A stretch of DNA of 64,000 nt from contig NC_069377.1 in assembly GCF_021730395.1 (NCBI RefSeq), positions 43,788,501-43,852,500 on the forward strand, read 5' to 3'. Made by a program: the position numbers and the translations under genes. Of the stretch, positions 22,000 to 32,484 are shown piece by piece (the first letter of the stretch is position 1; every line of letters starts with the position of its first letter). The stretch comes from Mercenaria mercenaria (taxonomy: Eukaryota; Mollusca; Bivalvia; Venerida; Veneridae). A model generated the notes under the pieces. It searched no databases and had not been told where the DNA came from. It was given only the letters and a program-made list of their open reading frames with translations.

Positions 22000-24900
22000 A
22001 TGATGCGGACATGGCTGTACCTTCGACCAGTACAGAAGGTAAGAATTTGTTGTTACAAACTAACAAGATAATTAACTATGCATGAAAATGCTTCATTGCA
22101 CATAGGAATGCAAATTTTTGATAATCTTTTAGATCGGGTTATTTCGAAAATATTTATGATTTGTTGTAAAATCAGGGTAAAATTTGAAATGTGAAATGCG
22201 ATGCAACAACATTGGATTTACATGTTTTCGTAATTTGTTGATTAAAGGGGTGATGTACAAAGTTTTGCCAGTTGACCGTTGTCTAGGGTGCCTTAAGCCG
22301 CATCCCGACAACCATTGCAGGTTATTGTATGTTACATGATATATAGAGGTTAACCCTTACCCTGCTAAATTTCGATAATGAACTTGTCCATCTTTCAATT
22401 TGGACAGCACCATTAAACGTTAAAAGGGGTGATTACCAAAAACATACTGGCTGAATATCGGACAGTGCAGATCATGATCAGACTGCACGGATGTGCAGGC
22501 TATCATGATCTACACTGGTCGCAAAGGCAGAATCAGTCGTGACCTGCATGTTAAGGGTTTAAAGATACGGAGATTAAAGTTGCAAATTTTGCAGGAAATA
22601 ATATCTTAATCGATTGATGTTTTCGACACAGCTTTTGAACCTTACAGTTTAATGTAGTTCAAGGATGTTACTTTACGAGTGATGTATGATTACATGTACA
22701 CTCTGTATGCTGTTATAATAAAGTACTTGAAACGTGTTATCCAATCTAAATGTTTGGTCAATCAATGATCTTGCCTTCGGTATAGCACTTTCCAGATTGT
22801 CTGAAAATAAGAGAACGGAAATGTTGACTGAAAACAATCAGATATATAGTCTAATCGATAATGTTAATTATGGAATCAGCGTGAGCAACACATTCAGCTA
22901 CATGTATTTTGTTCTTTGTCTCAAAGTTTCATATGGCTGCAGCACCAGTTCTTTGATAGCCATGTAAAATTATTTGACCCAGCTGGTAATTTGTCGCCAT
23001 TATAAATATGTTTAACATATGAATGATTTTTGATTAGTTTGGTAAAACACCGACTTCAAGTGGAAGGATGTGACTTTTAACAAAAATTAATACCAATAAC
23101 TTCCTCTCGTAAATGAACAATGTGGGACGAAACATTATTGTCGCGATAAGCATTAGCCTCGATAGGGTTCGAACTCGCAGTATCTGGATGGTGGCAGTAT
23201 GAATCACAGACAGGCTTAACCCTCATCATGCTGGACACGACAGATCTGTCTTTGCGACCACTGTAGATCATGATCAGCCTGCACATCCGTGCAGTCTGAT
23301 CATGATCTGCACTGTTTGCTATTTAGCCAGTATCTTTTTGGTAAGAACCCCTTTTAATAGTTAATGGTATTGTCCAATTTGGAAAATGGACACGCTCATT
23401 ATAGAAATTTAGCAAGGTAAGGGTTAACACTCCGTCAAGAAACAGTGCCCGTTATCGACATAAAACGGCGGCGTTTCTTATTTTAATTTGTTTTACATTT
23501 TACCCATGTTATCTCGTCTGAATTTTACGTCTATTAAGTACCGAAATTGTTTCCATCATGTTGTCAAAATAAACTGATTGAATACTTCGGAATAGGATCC
23601 TAAAGTTTTTTCTCAGCTTTACGTCTTTGCGAAAGTCAAAGATGCTAAAATGTCATTTATATTTTAGTTTCACATATTTGAAAGTTATTGAACCAGGAGA
23701 TGCTTGCATGCGACACATTGGTTAATATGGCTGGTTACAACAACCATAGGTATACATAGAAATTGTAAGTGTTTACAGCCTTATCGTAAATATTCCCTGT
23801 GTCATATTATGTGCTATTTCGGGGGAAGTGGGATAGAGGGTTGCAGTGTAGGAGAAAGGGATGTAATGTGTAAACACATTCATTTCTTGTTTTCCTTTCA
23901 GAACCTTTCAAGTTTGGGATTTGTTCGTTTATTGAGTTCTCTGCCAAAAATAAGTGCCAAAGACGTGAACAAAAATGTGAGGATATTTCAGCACGTGACC
24001 CCGTCGTCAAGTCCACGACCCCTAGTATTACTGTTTGGCTGGCTGTTCGCTAAACCGAAACATCTGAAAAAATTCGTAGACATGTATAATCAGCAGGGCT
24101 TTGACGTTATATCCGTGCAGGTAAGATCGTTCATTGCATAAAACAAACCGGTTCATAACTGTATTGAAAGGAAATTATCTTTTAAAACATTGAAAAATAT
24201 GTATGATCAATGTCAAATAGTTGAGAGAGGGTACGCAACAAGATAAATATGAATTATGAAAACATTATTTTGAAATTTTATACTTATAAATAAAAGTAGT
24301 AATCAAGTTAAATTTAAATTTTCAATGAATTAAAATGGTGCAGAGGTAGTCAATGTCACTGATTTCAAACCACTTCTATTATATGTTCGTCCCATGTAAA
24401 AACCGATTCTTTTTTCCTTTAAGGTACAGCCATCAGTTGCTAGCTTGTGGAATGTCCATGTTTCTTTATGGGCGTCAAACGTTCTAGATCACATCTAGTC
24501 TTTCTATGCACTTACGACAGACATTTAATACACGTTATAAATAACTGTAAACTAAACAAAAGACATTGCTCAGAAATGAAAGCGATTTTGTAAAAAAAAA
24601 ATAACTTCATTTTTATGTATACATTTATATGCATTAACACCGCCATGGTATATTTCAGGTATTCCTGCGACAGCTTCTTAAACCGAAGCGGGTCCAATCT
24701 TTGATGCGAGATGTCATTGACCTTTGCGACCAAGAAGAGAGAAAATACCAGCAAATGCTTGTCCACTCCTTGTCCGTCGGCGGATACATGTACGGAGAGG
24801 TTTTGACCAATTTTGAAAAATATCCGGACAAATACGGTGACGTTAGTCGGCGTTTACGAGGGCAAATTTTCGACAGCGTCATAGATTTCTATGGAATTCC

Positions 24901-25333
24901 AGGCGGCATTGCAAGGGCAATAACTCATAACAAATCTATCGGGAACAAAATAGACACAACTTTAGAATGGTACTTGAAAAAATTCCCCTCAATTACAAGT
25001 GATTACGTGAAAGCTTCTGAAGCTTTCCATGACAACAAATTACAGTTACCAAGTATATTCCTATACTCAGTCAGTGACCCAGTCTGCAATCCGGAGCACT
25101 ATGAAGAACTTGCAGCCGAGTGGCGCAACGCTGGCTTGTACGCTACTTCTCGTTTTTGGGACGACACGCCGCATGTGAGCACGTTCAAGAAACATAACAA
25201 AGAGTACACACAAACTGTAGTAGACTTCATAAGACACACTGGAGTGACAGATGCTAGTAACATCAAAGTGAGAACCGAACCGCCTATTGACGAAATGGAA
25301 TTACTTGCCAAAGGAAAGATTGTCAGTCCATAA
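22000..25333 (+). CDS. TMEM53-like DUF829 alpha/beta-hydrolase protein (three coding exons)
   Basis: Exons 22000-22038, 23902-24120 and 24659-25333 join in phase 0 at CAGAAG|GTAAG, TTTCAG|AAC, GTGCAG|GTAAG and TTTCAG|GTA, giving 310 residues. The N-terminus (MMRTWLYLRPVQKNLSSLG) is basic, hydrophobic and free of acids, so it may be a mitochondrial or membrane targeting signal. RPLVLLFGW at about 52-60 and the following KPKHLKKF match the start of the TMEM53/DUF829 fold. The expected nucleophile motif HSLSVGG places Ser at about 125, YSVSDPVCN gives Asp about 226, and DDTPHVSTF gives His about 258, so the triad is complete. TMEM53 relatives are mostly nuclear-envelope or membrane proteins of unsettled enzymology, so substrate and location are not inferred. 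The short first exon is the least certain part. Intron 1 carries two family C MITEs. Confidence 0.82.
22350..22562 (+). mobile_element. TTAA MITE family C (C2), in TMEM53-like intron 1
   Basis: It starts TTAACCCTTACCCTGCTAAA and ends ACCTGCATGTTAAGGG plus TTTAA. The interior has ATTGGTAATCACCCC-type and CAGTGCAGATCATGATC blocks as in C1. The right end has drifted. Confidence 0.75.
23216..23427 (-). mobile_element. TTAA MITE family C (C3), in TMEM53-like intron 1
   Basis: Opposite orientation to C2. It runs from TTAACCCTCATCATGCTGG to TTTAGCAAGGTAAGGGTTAA, bounded by TTAA on both sides. It is an intact reference for the split copy C5 at 61466. Confidence 0.8.
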
Positions 25334-26305
25334 ATAGCTTTGTTATGTATAACCATTTTAGTCAGCAAACATCACAGTTTATTTAACTTTAACTTGTATA
25401 CCAAAGACTGTCTTCATCCGCATAAAGACCATTCTTGTCTTGAAATACCCAACTATCAACAGCCGGTACAGTTGTCCTCTTATTAACAAAGGCCTTTACT
25501 CCTATGATAATCTTTGTGATAGAAAGTGTTGACTAATGTTTATATTGTTTTGACAGACCTGTAACGAATTTAGAAAAAAATGGATGATGAAAACTGCAGA
25601 GTTATATTTCTCAGACAAAACGTTCTTTTTTCATCAGTATAACACTGTTTTGTTAAACAGACAAACTAAAATGCCGTGAAGTTTATTATTACATTGATAG
25701 ATCTATGTCTAAATCCATATATAATTTTACTGATCTGTATATGAATGTAGTATTTTCTGTTGACGATGTCAATATTATTTTCAGACAGGTCAACATAACA
25801 TCATATCATATTGACCGAAACATTTGTCTGCCATTGTTATATTATATGTACCCACGATGTTATATGATATTGTTACAGTCTTAGAAAGAAATTTTGGACA
25901 TTCATAACTCTATTGTTGGCAATCTTGACCAATCAGTTGAGCATGTTTCTCATATAAATATAATATATGACTACCAAAGATACTGTTTCATATTTAAAGG
26001 TACTGCCAGCAAAATACTTTATATGGTAAGTTGCAATATACTTGCAGAATTAACAACCCCTTTTGTAAGGCGTGTAGACCGTTTAAACAGTCTGACCGTG
26101 GGTATTGTCCCACGGGAGTTGTCAGTGCGCATCCATTTTCGCGCATTCACTTTTGTATTAAAACGTCTGCTTCAGCGGATAATTCTGCAGAATACAGCGA
26201 ACAGGTTCCTTCGAGAATAAATTATTATGCATATAACAAACATTGTGATTGTTAAAAGTCATTTATGAGTTTTTAAACAAGGATTTATCACAAATAAAAA
26301 AAAAG
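25334..26305. other. 3' flank of the TMEM53-like gene
   Basis: It probably includes the 3' UTR. An AATAAA lies at 26216, too far to assign with confidence. No other gene is recognised. Confidence 0.35.
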
Positions 26306-26434
26306 TTACATAAAGTGTAAAAGAACTCACACAGGCAGAATGAAATATTATATATATAATTACCTCCCTTGGTTTGAATAAATGGAGATTTATAATATTT
26401 CATTCTGCCTGTGTGAGTTCTTTTACTCTTTATG
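26306..26434. mobile_element. 129-bp foldback element or hairpin
   Basis: The arm CATAAAGTGTAAAAGAACTC and on to GAATGAAATATTATA is matched by its inverse ending CTTTTACTCTTTATG, 43-44 bp with about one mismatch. The loop holds TTACCTCCCTTGG. No target duplication is evident. It is probably a small MITE. Confidence 0.75.
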
Positions 26435-28337
26435 GAATTAATATATATACATGTATATCTAATATGTTATCTGCACTAGGAAAATCTTTCTATTTTACCT
26501 GGAATAACTTACACACGAACGACCCTTGCCGCTAAGAATAGAATGTAGCAAATAATTTTGAATTTAAATATTACAAGGATGTCTGAAAGTTATTACTTGG
26601 CATCTTTATTGTAAATTTCATGTATAATGCATAATTCTATAATTTTAGTAACACGTATTTTCGCCTTTTTAGTTCAATGCAACTACTTGGTTGATGGTGT
26701 TCTTAAAATACACTTGGGTAACACGGAAGCATAGCTTTAGAAAAATCTTTAGGATAAAATTATTCCAGAATACGTTTTTAAATGCACATGCACATGCAAA
26801 ATGTTAAAACTTATTGTTCTTATACTACATTTGAGTGAATGATATGATCGAGCTGGCATATTTAAGATAAAATAAACGTTTTTAACGAAAGGATTTTATG
26901 GAGTTTGTTAATTTCCAATGAAAGATATTTCCAGTTAACGCAGGCACTAAATACACCTTTGAGACAGAACAGTTTTAGACGTGCACGAATCAACGAAACC
27001 ACCTACTGACACAGCTAAACACAAGACCCGCTTTCGTCTGCTGTTTTATCCACCTTTTCCGAAATAGAACTTTCCTTTATTTCTCTTTAAATATCAGAAA
27101 ATGCCACTTATTCAATAATAATTTTATTGAACTCTGTTGGATGAATACCGTAAGAAGTTATTAAATTTTCATTTTTTACTAGATTTTAATTGATATAAAT
27201 CTAGATATTTTCCAGTTGTAGATTTCAGCCATTGTTGACAGATTTTTTAACTTCAAATGTTGATTTTGTGAATGGCTTAAGTTCAAATCTAGCCCGATTT
27301 TTACAATAGAAAAAAATTCTGTCATAAAATTGAAAATTATTAAAAGATATTTTAAGGATTTAAAAGAGCCCTTTAAGCGTCTACTACCATCCTCAGAGAT
27401 CTTTAGAATGATGTAGAGCTTATGTCTGGATCCTGCAAAATACAGTCGCAGTTCACGATAAATCCTGTTACGGATCGTTTATGGTGCTTTATTTATTGTT
27501 GGACCATCTTCGTTAATTATTGCAATCCACGGCGTAGAACTCCTCTAAACCGAACAGTATCGAGTGAAACCAATCTAAAGCGGGCTTAAAATTTTCCAAA
27601 GGAACAAGTCGAAGCTTTGAATTCTGTCCGGTTTAGAGGGTTTGGTTCTAACAGACAACTTCTTTCGGGCCAACAGTTGTGCAATTCGGAGGTGTTTTCG
27701 TTTCTCAGGTATTATAGTTCAGTAAACCGGCAGTTCCGCTGCATTTATTCTTCGTTACATGTTTTGAAATTTGATAAGTTTACAAACCTTGTATATGAAT
27801 GGCAAGAACAATGGGCGGATGTCATTTTGCATAACATTATCATATTGCTAGAAGTTTTTTTAGTCACTCGTTCTCGTTTCTTGATACGTGTTAAAGTCTT
27901 GAAGCACATAAGGTATTATTGTATTCGCGTAAATTAATAATACACAAAAACGATAACTTAAGACTTAAAAGGGGGAAAAAAAAGAAAAAAAGATCTGACT
28001 CGCTTTTGAAATGATGAGCAGAATTTGCATTTACCGTGATGAAATTTCGCGAATATCCAAACTAGTTTTCAAATCTTTTTTGTTACATATCAATTTCAGC
28101 TACCTTTTTCATCTCGTTCTATTTCAGTGAACGTATCATTATGAATATTTCAACACAACTGTGAACGAGTACACAGTTTTAAGTGTAATTAAATTATACA
28201 CAACTCCTGGTAATAAGGTATTTGTAGTGTAAGCGTTACATCTTTTAAGATTTCCGTATGTAACATAATTTATATTGATAGTGATGAATGCAGAATGAAA
28301 TTAAACGATTATTGAACTATTACTCCGTATCTCCATT
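26435..28337. other. unassigned AT-rich intergenic sequence
   Basis: No exon is supported. A 106-codon frame at 27617-27937 has no recognisable domain and no splice context. It is flanked by a short inverted repeat (CTCTAAACCG and CGGTTTAGAG at about 27543 and 27631). Confidence 0.35.
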
Positions 28338-29261
28338 TTACGTTTTTGCTGAACCTCTAGAAGACAGTTCTGAAAGGCTCGAGCGATCGTCCTCGATGAC
28401 TGGAAAAGTTGAATCTTTCTGTACTGAATCTTTACCACTGAGTGGTTTTGACCTTGCAGAGTCCCTTGAAGCGACTTGATGTCGTGTATAAAATCTCGGC
28501 AAGACTATGCCCCTATGCCTTACAGCTGCCCACTTCTTCACTTTAGCATCAGCTTTACAGTAGCCCGGGCTAAGCTGATTGTAGCCATCTGTACGGAAAA
28601 GTGGAGGAGCTAGAACTTCTTCCAGCCTTCTGAACCTAGGATCTTCAGTTGAGCGTGTATACAGCCTCAGTTCACTGTCTTGATTATTTATCAAACGTTC
28701 ATGATCGTGCAGGTATTCATCCATACTTGGTTTGTGCGGCGGGAGTAATGTTTTCTGCGCATCTTTTGGTTTTTCTTTTTTCGTTTGTTTCGGTTCTTGT
28801 GAATCCAGATAAAAGCATAGAACATTTATTGGTGGAGCTAATCGTGCATAAATGGTAAATGGGTCTACTTCCGGTTCCGGTGTTGGTACTGGCATATAAC
28901 GCGTTCCATATTTCGCAATGAAGGCGTCTTTCATACGCTGGTAACCAGCCTCCCACATTTCATGCCACTTCCGGCGATGATTGAGCGAATCTATAAAAGC
29001 ATATCTGTGTTTGCGGTGTGAAAACCGGAAACTGCGTCTTTGGTGTTTAAGGTATTTAAGCTGAACATCTAATACATTGTCTTGCATGGTGTTTTCGTAC
29101 AACAGCACTCTGGCAATGTTTGTTTTTGGAAGTAAACTGTGTTTTCCCCTTTGTCCATAATTTGGTTGTATGGTTGGAGGCTTATGAAGGTACGCTGTTT
29201 TGTCTTTCTTCTTCTCCCAAATGTTAATTTCAGGTAATGGTTCGATGGGTGGAAACGCCAT
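28338..29261 (-). CDS. uncharacterised protein, paralogue 1 of a local pair (307 aa)
   Basis: One coding exon of 307 codons. ATG at 29261 lies 32 nt after a - strand acceptor (GATGAATTTCAG), so a 5' UTR intron is likely, with a plausible donor GTAAATC near 29600. The protein is basic and proline-rich with no signal peptide or membrane segment. The N-terminal block (about residues 24-72) has YLHKPPTIQPNYG, HSLLPKTNIARVLLYEN and LDVQLKYLKHQRRSF. A C-terminal block has STEDPRFRRLEEVLAPP. The tail is Ser/Lys-rich. Both blocks recur in the gene at 31792-32484. I do not recognise the family and propose no function. The long frame, the shared blocks and the shared intron position support a real gene. 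Confidence 0.75.
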   Translation of the reverse strand: MAFPPIEPLPEINIWEKKKDKTAYLHKPPTIQPNYGQRGKHSLLPKTNIARVLLYENTMQDNVLDVQLKYLKHQRRSFRFSHRKHRYAFIDSLNHRRKWHEMWEAGYQRMKDAFIAKYGTRYMPVPTPEPEVDPFTIYARLAPPINVLCFYLDSQEPKQTKKEKPKDAQKTLLPPHKPSMDEYLHDHERLINNQDSELRLYTRSTEDPRFRRLEEVLAPPLFRTDGYNQLSPGYCKADAKVKKWAAVRHRGIVLPRFYTRHQVASRDSARSKPLSGKDSVQKDSTFPVIEDDRSSLSELSSRGSAKT

Positions 29262-30439
29262 GTCTTTATCAAAAAATGGAACTGCCTGAAATTCATCGAA
29301 TGTATGTTTTAGAAGCAGTAACTGACATGAGGTATTACATCAACTTATGGTTTCAATTATCATTTTGAGGAACAGTTAAATAATCGTGAACTTCCGGAAA
29401 CGAATCGTTACGTACGTATTTGGAGACATCAGTATCTACAACACAACAAGTTTAAGAGCGGTTTCATGCTCAGTAACATAGTTATGCTGTTACAGGTAAA
29501 AAATGCCAAACCAAATTGTACTTATTATTGCTTGTATGTAAATATAAACAGTTTATTATCTAACTTGAAGTGCAGAAAAAATAGAAAAAGAATGATTTAC
29601 CTTCTTTTTTGGTCATCTCTTTCAATTTCCTGTAAGGTTTAACACACATGTACAGCGCCTTCTCAAACTGGCAATCCGCGGAATTCAATAAATAAATAAA
29701 AGCACTCGAAACTGTTCGTACATTTGAGTGCAATGATTTGAATAGTATTAATATTCATATTTTATAGAGCTAGTGAATGAATACTGTTCTTTTTGATACA
29801 TTCTAAAAGCACTCGATTAAGAATCGATAACATATGAAAAGGGATGAGAGTTAGGTATTCACATCATGACTTTGATAAAGATATTTATTACTTTTTCCAA
29901 TGAAATCAATTTTTGAACGTATATGTAGCGTTACTAATATATGAACTGAATATCAGTTGCACCCGACCGTTCCCAACCGTGGACATGTCGTGTTTGAGCA
30001 AGAAAAATTGTTCGAAGTGAAAAATTTGCCCAAAATCGTGGAAAATTAGCCTGAAACCAACCTCCATGCAGTTGGATTTAATGCTGTAATTGTCGAATTC
30101 TATAGCGATGCTTTCACACAATCTTGCAAAAAGTTTTGTCAAAAAGCCGGGAAGTTTAAAACAGTTTCGTTTTCCTATTTTCATTGGCAAGACCTTGAAT
30201 AAATGTATCAAACATGCAACAATAAGTTTATACTGAAGGTTAACACTTTATAGACCAGAAGGCCAAAAGCATCGAGAATTTCGTCCAGATGATCTTTTTT
30301 TTTTTCAACACCACAATTTACCGCACGGTAAATGTTACTTCATTTGTAAACACAGGCCATGGCCTCTAACATTGCGGAAAAGAAATGTACGACTTAAAGT
30401 TATAAAGATTTCACTATTTCAATTCAGAAACACGACGTG
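29262..30439. other. 5' flank of paralogue 1 and unassigned sequence
   Basis: It contains the inferred - strand 5' UTR intron (29294-29600) and a likely noncoding first exon just right of 29600. A 101-codon - strand frame at 29906-30211 has no supporting features. Confidence 0.35.
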
Positions 30440-31572
30440 TATTATGGAACGCCAGAACTGTCTTATGTTAGATGAATACGAGATTTCTGCTTTATTTAGA
30501 GTAGTATCTTCTCAAGTTCATATTATTTCTTGTTAATTACTGTGTTATCATGTTAACTTGCAACGCTATCATGCCTAACGTATTAACCATTTTGTCTGAG
30601 AGACGTATTATTTTGTTAAACGACCATCATATTTTCTAAAAGGATCATGCTATCATGTCCAGTGTACATATTATCTGGTAAAAGTGACGTACTATTTTGT
30701 TAAACGACCATCCTACTTTCTCAAAGTAACATGCTATCATATCAAAGTGACGTACTATTTTGTTAAACGACCATCCTACTTTCTCAAAGTAACATGCTAT
30801 CATGTCAAAGTGACGTACTATTTTGTTAAACGACCATCCTACTTTCTCAAAGTAACATGCTATCAAAGTGACGTACTATTTTGTTAAATGACCATCCTAC
30901 TTTCTCAAAGTTACATGCTATCATGTCCAGTGTACATATTATCTTGTCAAAGTGACGTACTATTTTGTTAAACGACCATCCTACTTTCTCAAAGGAGAAT
31001 GCTATCATGGCCAGTATATATACTCAGAGTGACTTTCTATCTTGTTAAGTAACCATCCCGTTTTCTCAAAGTAACGTACTATCACGTAAGAGTTAAACGA
31101 CCATACTATTTTTTCGACATGATGAGAAAATAGGATGGTCGTTTAACATAATAGTACGTCACTCTGATATGATAGCATATAGTATATACACTAGGCATGA
31201 TAGCGTGTTACTTTGAGAAAGTAGGATGATTGTTTAACAAAATAGTACGTCACTTTGACGAGATAGTATGTTCACTGGACATGATATTATGTTACTTTGA
31301 GAAAATAGGGTGGTCGTTTAACAAAATGGTACGTCTCTCTGACAAGATAGTATGTTCACTTGACATTATAGCATAATGTTTTGAGAAAATAGGATGGTCG
31401 TTTAACAAAATAATACGTCACTCTAACAAAATAGTACGTACGTTAGACACGATAGCATTGCTAGCCAACATTATAACACAGTAATTAACAAGACAAAACA
31501 AGATCTTGAGAAGACACTACTACTACTCTAACTAAAGAAGGTACCTCGTATTCAGCTCCGGTGTTCCATAGT
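30440..31572. repeat. inverted satellite array (large imperfect palindrome)
   Basis: The left half repeats GACGTACTATTTTGTTAAAC, then CATCCTACTTTCTCAAAG, with unit starts at 30691, 30754, 30817, 30875 and 30959 (spacing 63, 63, 58 and 84). From about 31105 the same words run in reverse complement (GAGAAAATAGGATGGTCG, AACAAAATAGTACGTCAC). The outer flanks are also inverted: AGTAGTATCTTCTCAAG at about 30503 against CTTGAGAAGACACTACTAC at about 31510, and TATGGAACGCCAGAAC against its inverse near 31565. The arms are about 550 bp. It lies between the two paralogous genes. Confidence 0.8.
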
Positions 31573-31614
31573 GTACAGTTTTATAGCAGTACTATCATGC
31601 ACAAAATATACTAC

Positions 31615-31620
31615 TTTATT
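31615..31620 (-). terminator. candidate polyadenylation signal for paralogue 2
   Basis: AATAAA on the - strand, about 170 nt after the stop codon of the 230-residue gene. Confidence 0.5.
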
Positions 31621-31791
31621 GCAATATTAGCCGGCACAACATAAACAAAAACATATTAAAAAAATACACGCACTCGATAGCTTTTCGTGTGTCCCAACAT
31701 CAGTTTGACAGTCTCTTGTGCTGAATGATATTCCTAAAATTAGATTTTTTAAGAGACACTTCTAGCACCGGAATTTTCACAGAATTGTGTC

Positions 31792-32484
31792 TCAGAGAAA
31801 TTCCTGAGAGGTTCCTGTTTCTGATGGCACCAAAATGTTTTGTAAACTTCTAAATCTAGGGTCATCGGTTAACTTTGGGTAGAATGAATGCATTGGTATC
31901 AAGTCCGAGAGAAAACCATCATCATCTATCGTATGGTACACTTCCGTTTTACCAGACTTTGCTTTCACTTTGAAGATCACGTGACGTTTGTCCGTATCTA
32001 TGACCGGAAGCTTCATTCCTCCGAGACTATCGCTTTGGTCTTGGCTCTTTGAAACTTCATTGATTGTATCTTGATTCATATCCATTGGAAATGACTGCGG
32101 TCTTAATGTCGAGCGTTCGCGTGTGGTCTCTACTGTGGAACTATTAACAGCATTCTTAGTTTTATTCCTACTTCCAGCAGTTAACGCCAGTTTCTGCTGT
32201 TGTCTTTTATTCATCCGCAAGGTGAAAGAACGCTGATGCAAATTGATCAGTCTACTTATTCTTTCTTTCTCAATATTGATATGTGCTAATTTAATGTCTA
32301 ACATATGCTCCTGGGTGGCATTGTCATAAAGAAGAACTCTTGATACTTTTGATTTCGGCAATAGGGACTTTTTCTGGCTGCCGTAATTTGGAGCTATGAG
32401 AGGAGGTCTATGCATGTACTTGATATTGATTTCTTCTTTTGGTTGCTTTAGACTGTTGTTTTTACCGCCGCTAGGTCTAGCCAT
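31792..32484 (-). CDS. uncharacterised protein, paralogue 2 of a local pair (230 aa)
   Basis: One coding exon of 230 codons. ATG at 32484 lies 9 nt after an acceptor (TTTTTCATTTCAG), so as in paralogue 1 an intron ends just before the start. A donor TCCAG|GTAAAT near 33067 may begin it. The N-terminal block YMHRPPLIAPNYG, KKSLLPKSKVSRVLLYDN and LDIKLAHI aligns with paralogue 1. The C-terminal TDDPRFRSLQNILVP matches TEDPRFRRLEEVLAP. The middle is polar, Lys/Arg/Ser-rich and shorter than in paralogue 1. There is no signal peptide, membrane span or known domain. Function unknown. Tandem duplication followed by divergence is the simplest origin. Confidence 0.75.
   Translation of the reverse strand: MARPSGGKNNSLKQPKEEINIKYMHRPPLIAPNYGSQKKSLLPKSKVSRVLLYDNATQEHMLDIKLAHINIEKERISRLINLHQRSFTLRMNKRQQQKLALTAGSRNKTKNAVNSSTVETTRERSTLRPQSFPMDMNQDTINEVSKSQDQSDSLGGMKLPVIDTDKRHVIFKVKAKSGKTEVYHTIDDDGFLSDLIPMHSFYPKLTDDPRFRSLQNILVPSETGTSQEFL

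Noticed and set aside
23807-24016. - strand frame of 69 codons
   Set aside because: Antisense shadow of TMEM53-like exon 2.
30645-30887. Frames on both strands with a repeated 21-residue motif
   Set aside because: Caused by the 63-bp satellite (a multiple of three) in the inverted array; no start context, and both strands are open equally.
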